DNA from: Reticulitermes speratus
Taxonomy: Eukaryota > Arthropoda > Insecta > Blattodea > Rhinotermitidae
Assembly: GCA_021186555.1 (NCBI GenBank)
Contig: JAJKFL010000010.1
Span: 19,970,086-20,034,085, forward strand
Direction: 5' to 3'
Length of the DNA: 64,000 bases
In this document: piece by piece, positions 21,912 through 32,708 of the stretch
Position numbering within the stretch: position 1 is the stretch's first letter
How the letters are laid out: the number at the start of each line of letters is the position of its first letter
Notes under the pieces: model-generated
Told to the model about the DNA's origin: nothing
The model's input: only the letters and a program-made list of their open reading frames with translations
Database searches by the model: none
Program-made: the position numbers and the translations under genes

Positions 21912-22288
21912 TTTTCCTGCTTTCAAGTTGCCAGACATTATAATTTTCCAGTGGACCGTGATACGTTATGGGATTCTGACCGCTGCTTGGCCATGAGGGT
22001 GGTTTAACCTTCGTCGCATAAATGTGAACGTGGGGGGGGGGGCGCTTTGGTTTTCTGACGCTTTATAAATTTATGAACGAATGACTTCATAATATCTACG
22101 CATGCGCTACAAGAATTATAGTCTTCGTTGCGATCGGTCAATGACGAAGGATATCTTGCATGGTGAACAAATTACATTTTGGGCTGAATATCGGCTTTCA
22201 TATGAAGGATTTTCCTGAAACTTCAAACGGCGCAATCTCCACGCATGCGTTTCAAACGACGTAGTTTTGGTTCCGATAAGTCACAAAT

Positions 22289-22762
22289 TGGACTTAAATT
22301 TAAGTAAGAAACTAGTAAAGTGCTACATTTGGAGCATAGCTTTGTGTGGTGCTGAAACGTGGACACTTCGGAAAGTAGATCAGAAGTATCTGGAAAGTTT
22401 TGAAATGTGGTGCTGGAGAAGAATGGAGAAGATCAGTTGGAGCGATCGTGTGAGAAATGAAGAAGTATTACATAGAGTGAAGGAGGAGAAGAATATCGTA
22501 CATACAATAAAAAGAAGAAAGGCTAACTGGATTGGTCACATCTTGCGTAGAAACTGCCTTCTGAAACATGTGATTGAAGGAAAGTTAGAGGGGAGAATAG
22601 AAATGACGGGAAGACGAGGGAGAAGACGTAAGCAGCTACTGGATGACCTTAAGGAAAAGAGAAGATACTGGAAATTGAAAGAGGAAGCACTAGATCTCAC
22701 TCTGTGAGAACTCGCTTCGGAAGAGGCTATGGACCTGTCGTAAGACAGACTGCAGAATGATG
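22289..22762 (+). pseudogene. LINE-2-type 5'-truncated insertion, reverse transcriptase C-terminal remnant
   Basis: A perfect 11-bp target-site duplication AAGTCACAAAT lies at 22278-22288 and 22763-22773. The frame reads KKLVKCYIWSIALCGAETWT, YLESFEMWCWRRMEKISW, KRRKANWIGHILRRNCLLKH, then GRRGRRRKQLLDDLKEKRRY, the C-terminal segment of an insect non-LTR retrotransposon ORF2. It then frameshifts before the normal ending VVRQTAE. Related copies: 44124, 47882 and 53010. 'LINE-2-type' is a local label. Confidence 0.87.
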
Positions 22763-22796
22763 AAGTCACAAATGCAGGACAGTTTACTTGGAGAAC

Positions 22797-23062
22797 GTGC
22801 CGGGATAGCGACTTACTACGGGCTAGGCGGTCCGGGGATCGAATCCCGGTGCAGGCGAGATTTTCAGCACCCGTCTAGTCTGACCCTGAGGCCCACCCAG
22901 CCTCCTGTACAATGGGTACCGGGTCATTCCCGGGGGTAAAGCGGCCGGGCGTGGCGTTGACCACCAACCCCCATGCAGCGCCGTGGTTAAGGAAAGAGTA
23001 GAGCTATACCTCTACTCCCTCTCTGGGCCTTCGTGGCCTGTTGTAGGGTGAACATTTTTTAG
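22797..23062 (+). mobile_element. SINE-A with target-site duplication
   Basis: The 9-bp TTGGAGAAC is duplicated at 22788-22796 and 23063-23071, inside the 130-bp array. The head is slightly shortened (GCCGGGATAGCGACTTACTA), the B box GGGGATCGAATCCCGG is intact, and the body and tail match 8187-8480. It ends in a short T/A-rich tail. Confidence 0.88.
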
Positions 23063-23450
23063 TTGGAGAACAAAGTACTTTTTCTGCTGTATCTTGGCTT
23101 TCATTGGCAGAATTTGCCTGAAACTTAATGTCCTGCACTTTTCACGCGTGTGCTACAAACAGTGCAAATTTGGTTGAGATCGGTCAGTAAAGAAAGGCGC
23201 TTTACTTGGAGTACAAAGTGCCTTTTCGGCTGTATCTCGGCTTGCATTGGAGGGATTATCCTGAAATTTCATACCTCGCATTTTCGACGCATGCGCTAAA
23301 ACGACGTACGTTTGGTTGCGATCGGACGGTAATGAAAGTCAGTTTACTAGGAGAGCAAAGTACATTTCCGGTTGTATCTCGACTTCCGTGACAGGGACTT
23401 TCCTGAAACTTCAGACCTTTCAAACTCTCCACGCATGCGCCATACGCGGT

Positions 23451-23560
23451 GTACTACTATAAATGCGATGCTCATTCTCCCCGCCGCCAGTACCAGAAAT
23501 AAAATGTCTGTTACTGCTCTCCTTATACTCTTCTCTTTCGTCTACGCTTCTACTATGTTG

Positions 23561-23602
<42 letters not shown>

Positions 23603-23888
23603 GTCCGTCTACAAAGGGTTAGATCGTTTCAGTTCTGTCCTTTGACCCATTATAGCTTACCGCAGGAAGTAAAGGACATGTGCTGCTATTTAGCTCAACA
23701 CTTTAGAGGCCATGTTACGGATAAGGTCATGTATTGCGATGTGTTTGCCGCTTATATAAGGTCATTGACCGTGGCACCTACAGGTGGGTAGCGTGCGGAC
23801 TGCTGTTGTAGTGAATTATGTAGGCGCTGGTTGATCGGAACTAATGTTCGAGTTGCAGGCTATTTATAGACAGCCAAATATTGTAACA
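23451..23888. other. Non-genic stretch with (CT)n
   Basis: (CT)n at about 23565-23599. The frame across it (23372-23791) shows no domain. Confidence 0.6.
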
Positions 23889-24104
23889 ACAGTAAAAGTA
23901 AGAAGACTAGAATGGGCTGGTCGTTGGTAAGACTGTCTGATGATGGGATCGTAAAGGAAGTGTTTGTGGGGAAACCAGATGGAAGAAGAAAAGCAGGAAG
24001 ACCAAAGTTAAGGTGGTTAGACTGTATTGAGAATGATCTGAAGTCGATGGGTGTCGAGAGATGGAGGAAGAAAGCAGAAGACAGATCTTATGGGCTGTCA
24101 TTTT
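23889..24104 (+). pseudogene. LINE-3-type reverse transcriptase C-terminal remnant
   Basis: One frame begins KVRRLEWAG; after a shift the other reads VGKPDGRRKAGRPKLRWLDC, then IENDLKSMGVERWRKKAEDR. This matches the C-terminus of insect non-LTR retrotransposon ORF2 (the G.RR.GRP..RW.D.I..D.. type). The next residues run straight into the first unit of the 84-bp array, which keeps the same reading frame as the LINE. Confidence 0.82.
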
Positions 24105-27100
24105 GAAGGAGGTACTGGTTAAACTGTAAGGACCGTATGTCAAGAGATGGAGGAAGAAGGCAGAAGACAGATCGGTATGTGCTGTCATTGTGAAGGAGGT
24201 ACTGGTTATACTGTAAGGACCGTATGTCAAGAGATGGAGGAAGAAAGCAGAAGACAGATCTGTATGTGCTGTCGTTGTGAAGGAGGTACTGGTTATACTG
24301 TAAGGACCGTATGTCAAGAGATGGAGGAAGAAAGCAGAAGACAGATCTGTATGTGCTGTCGTTGTGAAGGAGGTACTGGTTATACTGTAAGGACCGTATG
24401 TCAAGAGATGGAGGAAGAAAGAAGACAGATCTGTATGTGCTGTCATTGTGAAGGAGTTACTGGTTATACTGTAAGGACTGTATGTCAAGAGATGGAGGAA
24501 GAAAGAAGACAGATCTGTATGTGCTGTCATTGTGAAGGAGGTACTGGTTATACTGTAAGGACCGTATGTCAAGAGATGGAGGAAGAAAGAAGACAGATCT
24601 GTATGTGCTGTCATTGTGAAGGAGGTACTGGTTATACTGTAAGGACCGTATGTCAAGAGATGGAGGAAGAAAGAAGACAGATCTGTATGTGCTGTCATTG
24701 TGAAGGAGGTACTGGTTATACTGTAAGGACCGTATGTCAAGAGATGGAGGAAGAAAGAAGGCAGATCTGTATGTGCTGTCATTGTGAAGGAGGTACTGGT
24801 TATACTGTAAGGACCGTATGTCAAGAGATGGAGGAAGAAAGAAGACAGATCTGTATGTGCTGTCATTGTGAAGGAGGTACTGGTTATACTGTAAGGACAG
24901 TATGTCAAGAGATGGAGGAAGAAAGAGAAGACAGATCTGTATGTGCTGTCATTGTGAAGGAGGTACTGGTTATACTGTAAGGACCGTATGTCAAGAGATG
25001 GAGGAAGAAAGCAGAAGACAGATCTGTATGTGCTGTCTTGTGAAGGAGGTACTGGTTATACTGTAAGGACCGTATGTCAAGAGATGGAGGAAGAAAGAAG
25101 ACAGATCTGTATGTGCTGTCATTGTGAAGGAGGTACTGGTTATACTGTAAGGACTGTATGTCAAGAGATGGAGGAAGAAAGAAGACAGATCTGTATGTGC
25201 TGTCATTGTGAAGGAGGTACTGGTTAAACTGTAAGGACTGTATGTCAAGAGATGGAGGAAGAAAGAAGACAATCTGTATGTGCTGTCATTGTGAAGGAGG
25301 TACTGGTTAAACTGTAAGGACAGTATGTCAAGAGATGGAGGAAGAAAGAAGACAGATCTGTATGTGCTGTCTTGTGAAGAGAGGTACTGGTTAAACTGTA
25401 AGGACCAGTATGTCAAGAGATGGAGGAAGAAGGCAGAAGACAGATCTGTATGTGCTGTATTGTGAAGGAGGTACTGGTTATACTGTAAGGACCTATGTCA
25501 AGAGATGGAGGAAGAAGCAGAAGACAGATCTGTATGTGCTGTCGTTGTGAAGGAGGTACTGGTTAAACTGTAAGGACCGTATGTCAAGAGATGGAGGAAG
25601 ACAGCAGAAGACAGATCTGTATGTGCTGTCATTGTGAAGGATGGTACTGGTTATACTGTAAGGACCGTATGTCAAGAGATGGAGGAAGAAAGAAGACAGA
25701 TCTGTATGTGCTGTCATTGTGAAGGAGGTACTGGTTATACTGTAAGGACCGTATGTCAAGAGATGGAGGAAGAAGCAGAAGACAGATCTGTATGTGCTGT
25801 CATTGTGAAGGAGGTACTGGTTATACTGTAAGGACCGTATGTCAAGAGATGGAGGAAGAAAGAAGACAGATCTGTATGTGCTGTCATTGTGAAGGAGGTA
25901 CTGGTTAATACTGTAAGGACAGTATGTCAAGAGATGGAGGAAGAAAGAAGACAGATCTGTATGTGCTGTCGTTGTGAAGGAGGTACTGGTTAAACTGTAA
26001 GGACAGTATGTCAAGAGATGGAGGAAGAAAGAAGACAGATCTGTATGTGCTGTCATTGTGAAGGAGGTACTGGTTAAACTGTAAGGACAGTATGTCAAGA
26101 GATGGAGGAAGAAAGAAGACAGATCTGTATGTGCTGTCATTGTGAAGGAGGTACTGGTTAAACTGTAAGGACAGTATGTCAAGAGATGGAGGAAGAAAGA
26201 AGACAGATCTGTATGTGCTGTCATTGTGAAGGAGGTAGGTACTGTAAACGTGTAAAGGGACAGAATGTCAAGAAGATGTGTGGAATGGAAAGAAGACAGA
26301 TGTATGTGCTGTCATTGTGAAGGAGGTACTGGTTATACTGTAAGGACAGTATGTCAAGAGATGGAGGAAGAAAGAAGACAGATCTGTATGTGCTGTCATT
26401 GTGAAGGAGGTACTGGTTAAACTGTAAGGACAGTATGTCAAGAGATGGGAGGAAGAAAGAAGACAGATCTGTATGTGCTGTCATTGTGAAGGAGGAACTG
26501 GTTAAACTGTAAGGACAGTATATCAAGAGATGGAGGAAGAAAGAAGACAGATCTGTATGTGCTGTCATTGTGAAGGAGGTACTGGTTATACTGTAAGGAC
26601 AGTATGTCAAGAGATGGAGGAAGAAAGAAGACAGATCTGTATGTGCTGTCATTGTGAAGGAGGTACTGGTTATACTGTAAGGACAGTATGTCAAGAGATG
26701 GAGGAAGAAAGAAGACAGATCTGTATGTGCTGTCATTGTGAAGGAGGTACTGGTTAAACTGTAAGGACAGTATGTCAAGAGATGGAGGAAGAAAGAAGAC
26801 AGATCTGTATGTGCTGTCATTGTGAAGGAGGTACTGGTTATACTGTAAGGACAGTATGTCAAGAGATGGAGGAAGAAAGAAGACAGATCTGTATGTGCTG
26901 TCATTGTGAAGGAGGAACTGGTTAAACTGTAAGGACAGTATGTCAAGAGATGGAGGAAGAAAGAAGACAGATCTGTATGTGCTGTCATTGTGAAGGAGGT
27001 ACTGGTTAAACTGTAAGGACCGTATGTCAAGAGATGGAGGAAGAAAGCAGAAGACAGATCTGTATGTGCTATCGTTGTGAAGGAGGTACTGGTTATACTG

Positions 27101-27440
27101 TAAGGACAGTATGTCAAGAGATGGAGGAAGAAAGCAGAAGACAGATCTGTATGTGCTGTCATTGTGAAGGAGGTACTGGTTAAACTGTAAGGACCGTATG
27201 TCAAGAGATGGAGGAAGAAGGCAGAAGACAGATCTGTATGTGCTGTCATTGTGAAGGAGGTACTGGTTACACTGTAAGGACCGTATGTCAAGAGATGGAG
27301 GAAGAAAGAAGACAGATCTGTATATGCTGTCGTTGTGAAGGAGGTACTGGTTACACTGTAAGGACCGTATGTCAAGAGATGGAGGAAGAAGGCAGAAGAC
27401 AGATCAGTATGTGCTGTCATTGTGAAGGAGGTACTGGTTA
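24049..27440. repeat. 84/87-bp satellite array, about 40 copies, LINE-3 derived
   Basis: The unit starts AGAGATGGAGGAAGAAAGAA and ends ACTGTAAGGACCGTATGTCA. It is 84 bp, or 87 bp when it keeps the extra GCA (AAAGCAGAAGACAG). The first units continue the LINE-3 frame (ERWRKKAEDRS...VKEVLV). Variants: GTTATACTG/GTTAAACTG, GACCGT/GACAGT, CATTG/CGTTG. Disorder (1-5 bp indels) clusters at 25250-26300. Frames of up to 399 codons on either strand are period artefacts, not proteins. Confidence 0.95.
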
Positions 27441-27573
27441 AATTTCCCCGTACCCATTGTACAGGAAGCTGGGTGGGCCCCAGAGCCGGTTTGGACGGGT
27501 GCGGAAAATCTCGCCCGCACCGGGATTCGTTCCCTGGACCGTCCAGCCCGTTGCGAGTCGCTATCCCGGCCCA
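27441..27573 (-). mobile_element. SINE-A 5' part
   Basis: The minus strand reads GGGCCGGGATAGCGACTCGC, B box region CAGGGAACGAATCCCGGTG, and the body to ATGGGTACGGGG. The 3' half is missing and the 84-bp array starts exactly at the break. Confidence 0.8.
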
Positions 27574-27617
27574 CGGGAAGTCTCCAGAACCTTCCTAAAT
27601 GCTATCCCTATTCTTAT

Positions 27618-27903
27618 ACAGGCCTGGACAGGCCCTTAGGGTTCCAGGAGGGTGAGGGTCACAGATTTCCTGACATTCGGCACATGAAGGTGGTAAGACT
27701 GTCGGCCCTACGCACCGTCCGCCTCTACCCCCCAGGACATATCCCTGGTACTCATTTCTGTTGGAGACTATGGGCTCAGGGCCATAGTGCGGCAGGAAGG
27801 ATTATTTCAATGGAAAATCAAAATGACACCATCGGGAATCGTACGTGCGACCTTCCGGTTTGTGGTACAGTGCGTCAACCAACTGCGTCACCGCGTGCCC
27901 CAA
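27618..27903 (-). mobile_element. SINE-C, diverged
   Basis: Minus strand: CGCGGTGACGCAGTTGGTTG head, a degenerate B box (GCACGTACGATTCCCG), GGCCCTGAGCCCATAGTCTC, AATGAGTACCAGGGATATG, and the 3' part CTTCATGTGCCGAATGTCAG with CAGGCCTGT. Full length but mutated; older than the copies at 44616 and 58744. Confidence 0.82.
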
Positions 27904-27956
27904 TTGGAACAGAAGTGCGTGGTCCAAATGTCCTGCGAAGTTGGTCGGAATGATTC

Positions 27957-28051
27957 GTCTTATGAACTGTTGTTTTGTCTTATGAACTGTTGTTTTGTCT
28001 TATGAACTGTTTTGTCTTATGAACTGTTGTTTTGCTTTATGAACTGTTGTT
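27957..28051. repeat. 20-bp minisatellite, about 5 copies
   Basis: Unit GTCTTATGAACTGTTGTTTT; one copy is shortened by 4 bp and the last has GCTTTATG. The frames read MNCCFVL-like strings with no meaning. Confidence 0.88.
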
Positions 28052-28335
28052 TCCTGAGTTGTTATTCATATGGGAATTTGGTAGTTCTTGGCTAACCAGA
28101 TTTGTCATTGAAGTACAAAGTTCAAGGTTTGAACAGTTCCAAACCGCACGCCACAGATTGTGTGATCACCCCCCTCCCCCCCCCTTCGGACTCGATTCCA
28201 AACTACTGTACTTACTAACCGCAGTAGTTGAATACTGCCCTTCGGGTGGACCGAGGCACATGCATCGATGTTCGGCTGGTAGGCAGTGCTTTCCGAAATT
28301 TTACGAAGAGACTGATGGCGACTGGCTTCTTGAAA

Positions 28336-29728
28336 CTCAGTGGTTACTATACGTACCACCAGGTTTAACATTCACAAATTCTACGTTTTGCCCACACAGT
28401 GTATTTATGTGTTTTGTGTGGATCTCAAAACAAACAGCGATTATTTCACTGTACAACATTAACTGACTGGTTTGTATAACTGAGACGGAGTGTGTTTACT
28501 GCGCGGTACGGACTGAATCTTTATATGTACACACCTAAAGCCCAGTGGTTACTGTATGTACCACCATGTTTAACATTCACAATTTCTACGTACTGCCCAC
28601 ACAGTGTATTTATGTGTTTTGTGTGGATCTCAGAACAAACAGCGATTATTTCACTGTACAACATTAACTGACTGGTTTGTATAACTTAGACGGAGTGTGT
28701 TTGCTGCGCGGTACGGACTGTATTTATGTGTTTTGTTTGGATCTCAGAACAAGCAGCGATTATTTCACTGTACAACATTAACTGACTGGTTTGTATAACT
28801 GAGACGGAGTGTGTTTACTGCGCGGTACGGACTGTATTTATGTGTTTTGTGTGGATCTCAGAACAAACAGCGATTATTTCACTGTACAACATTAACTGAC
28901 TGGTTTGTATAACTTAGACGGAGTGTGTTTACTGCGCGGTACGGACTGTATTTATGTGTTTTGTGTTGATCTCAGAACAAACAGCGATTATTTCACTGTA
29001 CAACATTAACTGACTGGTTTGTATAACTGAGACGGAGTGTGTTTACTGCGCGGTACGGACTGTATTTATGTGTTTTGTGTTGATCTCAAAACAAACAGCG
29101 ATTATTTCACTGTACAACATTAACTGACTGGTTTGTATAACTGAGACGGAGTGTGTTTACTGCGCGGTACGGACTGAATCTTTATATGTACACACCTAAA
29201 GCCCAGTGGTTACTGTATGTACCACCATGTTTAACATTCACAATTTCTACGTACTGCCCACACAGTGTATTTATGTGTTTTGTGTGGATCTCAGAACAAA
29301 CAGCGATTATTTCACTGTACAACATTAACTGACTGGTTTGTATAACTTAGACGGAGTGTGTTTGCTGCGCGGTACGGACTGTATTTATGTGTTTTGTTTG
29401 GATCTCAGAACAAGCAGCGATTATTTCACTGTACAACATTAACTGACTGGTTTGTATAACTGAGACGGAGTGTGTTTACTGCGCGGTACGGACTGTATTT
29501 ATGTGTTTTGTGTTGATCTCAGAACAAACAGCGATTATTTCACTGTACAACATTAACTGACTGGTTTGTATAACTGAGACGGAGTGTGTTTACTGCGCGG
29601 TACGGACTGTATTTATGTGTTTTGTGTTGATCTCAGAACAAACAGCGATTATTTCACTGTACAACATTAACTGACTGGTTTGTATAACTGAGACGGAGTG
29701 TGTTTACTTCGCGGTACGAACTGAATGT
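28336..29728 (+). repeat. 114-bp tandem family, locus 5, with a duplicated 661-bp higher-order unit
   Basis: Heads at 28336, 28541 and 29202 are spaced 205 and 661 bp (= 205 + 4 x 114). The units starting at 28541 and 29202 share private variants (GTTTGCTGCGCGG, TTTTGTTTGGATC, AGAACAAGCAGCG, ATAACTTAGAC) in the same order, so a whole higher-order block was duplicated recently. It ends in TTCGCGGTACGAACTGAA. Confidence 0.95.
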
Positions 29729-29766
29729 TTTGCTGTAATTCGCGTTAATCTCTGTCTTTAAAGGTT

Positions 29767-29985
29767 TAGTTTCGCCGATCCCAGTTACCGCGCCGTCTAA
29801 GGCATGGGTGTGGGTTCAAATTCCGCCGGGGCATGGATGTCTGTCTGTTGTGTTTTGTGTTGTCAGGTAGAGGTCTATGCGACGATCTGATCATTCGTCC
29901 AGAGGAGTCCTACCGAGTGTGATCGTGAAGCCTCGACAATGAGGAGTCCCTGGCCCATTAGGGGCTGTTGGGCCATTGGGGAGAG
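29767..29985 (+). mobile_element. SINE-D, head partly deleted
   Basis: GCCGATCCCAGTTACCGCGC head with a gap before GTGGGTTCAAATTCCGCC (B box). The body matches 30414-30670 through GTCCAGAGGAGTCCTACCG and GGGGCTGTTGGGCCATTGGG. A block of about 10 bp containing GTGTGTCTGA is missing. Confidence 0.83.
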
Positions 29986-30413
29986 GGGAAGAAAGGGTTT
30001 AATTTCGCAGTCATTATCAGTCTGTCAGTGAACTTTGTAACTGGGTCAGGACTTCAGACAGCATGTGGCACGCCAATATCCACGGACACAGTGTGCTGTA
30101 CCGCAACTCACAAACCGTCAGATGGAACTCTTGTGTCTTACGTGCTGGCTTTACAGTGCTATGTCCCCCCACCCCGCACCCCGGATATTTCTTGGCATCG
30201 CCGCCCCCGCGTGTTTCTTCTCTTGCAGACCCCGGGGCTACCCATACTGCCTCTTCGCTACGCCTATATCTCCCCTCTGGTTGCAGTTCACTGAACAGTG
30301 AATCCTTCAGTGTTAGCCTCGGTGTACTGTACGGACCTATAATTCTTCAAATGCTAACGACCTCGGTGCACCGTACGCTCCTGAATATATATATAAGGGT
30401 ACTGTAAATTTAA
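29986..30413. other. Non-genic stretch
   Basis: C-rich; overlapping small frames (29968-30407) lack any domain. Ends in (AT)n at 30386-30396. Confidence 0.5.
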
Positions 30414-30670
30414 AACCGATCCCAGTAGCCGTGCGGTCTAAGCCGTGGGTCTGCAGCCGCTCGCTTGCTGGGATTGCGGGTTTCGAATCCCACCAGGGGC
30501 ATGGATGTCTGTCTGTTGTGAGTGTTGTGTGTTGTCAGGTAGAGGTCTCTGCGACGGGCTGATCACTCGTCCAGAGGAGTCCTACCGAGTGTGGTGTGTC
30601 TGAGTGTGATCGTGAAGCGTCGATAATGAGGATGCCCTGACCCACTAGGGGCTGTTGCGCCATTGGGGGA
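30414..30670 (+). mobile_element. SINE-D, full-length reference copy
   Basis: Head ACCGATCCCAGTAGCCGTGC, B box GGGTTTCGAATCCCACC, then CATGGATGTCTGTCTG, TGTCAGGTAGAGGTCTCTGC, CGTCCAGAGGAGTCCTACC, GGGGCTGTTGCGCCATTGGG and an A-run. Other copies on the minus strand: 13784, 38214 and 54283. Confidence 0.87.
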
Positions 30671-30836
30671 AAAAATTTAAAACCCTTTGTCGTGGACGGT
30701 AGTTGAAACTTAAACCCCGGCGTTTTTTAAGTGTTGGGGCACCAATAAATTTACTGTTCTAACTAGCATTACTTTACGGTCTTCACCAAACCTCGCTGGA
30801 CGTACTTCACGTATATGTATAAATATATATATTATA

Positions 30837-30913
30837 TTACATCCCAGAACACTGTAATATATATATATATATATACTACATACATACATTCATTACAGTG
30901 TTCTGGGATGTAA
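30837..30913. repeat. Perfect 22-bp inverted repeat around (AT)n
   Basis: TTACATCCCAGAACACTGTA plus AT at 30837-30858 is exactly inverted at 30892-30913. The 33-bp centre is mostly (AT)n and TACATACAT. A diverged copy of the arm (CACATCCCAGAAGACGA) recurs at 31009-31025. Confidence 0.93.
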
Positions 30914-31561
30914 GACCAATTAGGTTGGAAGCAGACGACTGTTCTATGGTGAAGGTGGAAACAGTTGGTTCCTCTGAAACGTCGGTGGTATCTACGGACT
31001 AAAAGCTTTCACATCCCAGAAGACGACATGCTTCTTCAAATCTCCGTTACACTTTCTTGTATCCTGTTCCTCTTTCATTTTTTGTTGTCCGCGTCTGTCC
31101 GGTAATCTTATTCCTTACAATTCCCAAATCTGACTGTACATTTCTTGTTTCTTCGCATGCTGCGTGTCCCTCGTATATAATTGTTCTTCGGAGTAATATT
31201 TTCAATTTCTAGCAGGTTTTTAAGATTCGAGACTTCCGGGACGTGACGCCGTGTCGGTTAGCGATTAGCTGCGATGCTACTAAGGATTGTAGTGGCTTCA
31301 TTGTTAGGGGCAAACAGTCCTAGAAGAGTAGCCGCCTTAACTGCGACATTTCGGAAGCTTTGCTGATTACTGGCGTTAAGCGAAGGCAGTGGCTTTTGTC
31401 AGTGAAGCTCCGCTGTATCCACAGTGTACCTTCTAGAACCCTTTCGCTGCCAACTAATGCAGTTCGTTAAATAGATTAGTAGCATAGTCATGCTGTTGAA
31501 GCGCTATGAGTTTACCGTGCGCTGAGTATGTGGCTCTAATGGAGGTGAGAACTGTGAGGTA
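30914..31561. other. Non-genic stretch
   Basis: Contains CTCTGAAACGTCGGTGG at 30972, which resembles the 3' half of the foldback motif at 39016 and 51649, but without the other half. No gene. Confidence 0.5.
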
Positions 31562-31728
31562 GGGGTGCACAAACACCGGCAGCCAGGTCGTCGTGGCGAC
31601 TAAATTTTGTACGGTGGCGCCTAAGATTTGTGGGTCCTCAGTACGGAACTTGTTTTATGTCTGCCTTCTGGCGTCTAGAATTTTGAAGTGGCTCCTAGAT
31701 TTTTAGAAAATTTGTGTCCCCCTACTGT
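31562..31728 (+). mobile_element. Solitary MITE-like copy related to the 258-bp array
   Basis: GGGGTGCACAAACACCGGCA, GGCGACTAAATTTTGTACGG, TGGCGCCTAAGATTTGTGGG and TGGCTCCTAGATTTTTAGAA match the complement of the array at 1726-2691. The array is on the opposite strand. Confidence 0.78.
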
Positions 31729-31831
31729 GAGGGGTGTTGATCATGAAGTATTGTGTAAGTCGGAGGCTGGGAAATCAGGAACGTGGTGGGTGAATACGAG
31801 TTAAGATGAATATTAGGGTGGAATGTGGATG

Positions 31832-32708
31832 TAAGTGTGCCTTTGGCTAGAATGTAGTTGGAAGTGTCCCAAGATCTTATCCTTTGGCTAGAAGTTATTT
31901 GGAATTGTCTCAGGATCTTATCCTTTGGCTAGAATGTAGTTGGAAGTGTCCCAAGATCTTATCCTTTGGCTAGAAGTTATTTGGAATTGTCCCAGGATCT
32001 TATCCTTTGGCTAGAATGTAGTTGGAAGTGTCCCAAGGTCTTATCCTTTGGCTAGAAGTTATTTGGAATTGTCCCAGGATCTTATCCTTTGGCTGGAAGT
32101 TAGCTGGAAGTGTCCTAGGAACTTATCCTTTGGCTAGAATGTAGTTGGAAGTGTCCCAAGATTTTATCCTTTGGCTAGAAGTTATTTGGAATTGTCTCAG
32201 GATCTTATCCTTTGGCTAGAATGTAGTTGGAAGTGTCCCAAGATCTTATCCTTTGGCTAGAAGTTATTTGGAATTGTCCCAGGATCTTATCCTTTGGCTG
32301 GAAGTTAGCTGGAAGTGTCCTAGGAACTTATCCTTTGGCTAGAATGTAGTTGGAAGTGTCCCAAGATTTTATCCTTTGGCTAGAAGTTATTTGGAATTGT
32401 CTCAGGATCTTATCCTTTGGCTAGAATGTAGTTGGAAGTGTCCCAAGATCTTATCCTTTGGCTAGAAGTTATTTGGAATTGTCCCAGGATCTTATCCTTT
32501 GGCTAGAATGTAGTTGGAAGTGTCCCAAGGTCTTATCCTTTGGCTAGAAGTTATTTGGAATTGTCCCAGGATCTTATCCTTTGGCTAGAATGTAGTTGGA
32601 AGTGTCCCAAGGTCTTATCCTTTGGCTAGAAGTTATTTGGAGGTGTTCCAGGATCTTATCCTTGGCTAGAAGTTAGTTGAAAGTGTCCCAGGATTTTATC
32701 CGATGGGT
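31832..32708. repeat. 41-bp satellite in alternating dimers, about 21 monomers
   Basis: Two monomer types alternate: TTATCCTTTGGCTAGAATGT...GTGTCCCAAGATC and TTATCCTTTGGCTAGAAGTT...ATTGTCCCAGGATC. A third, rarer type (GGCTGGAAGTTAGCTGGAAG) occurs twice, about 205 bp apart, marking a larger duplicated block of 5 monomers. The last copies are degenerate. Confidence 0.93.

Larger units (their letters stand above)
22060..23450. repeat. Old degenerate tandem repeat of about 130 bp, split by two insertions
   Basis: Shared words recur in order: TTTACTTGGAGAACAAAGTA, CTGTATCTCGGCTT, CATTGGAGGGATT, CCTGAAACTTCA, CCACGCATGCG and GGTTGCGATCGGTCAGTAAT. Copies start near 22030 (partial), 22140, 23058, 23200 and 23340. 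Identity is low, so the array is older than the homogeneous satellites. It is interrupted by a LINE (22289-22762) and a SINE (22797-23062). Confidence 0.75.

Noticed and set aside
21256-21943. Two overlapping frames of 194 and 218 codons
   Set aside because: Artefacts of the 51-bp period.
23907-27420. Reading frames of 277, 333, 243 and 399 codons as repeat proteins
   Set aside because: The 84-bp period keeps several frames open on both strands at once, the strings carry no recognisable domain, and the unit is a LINE 3' end.
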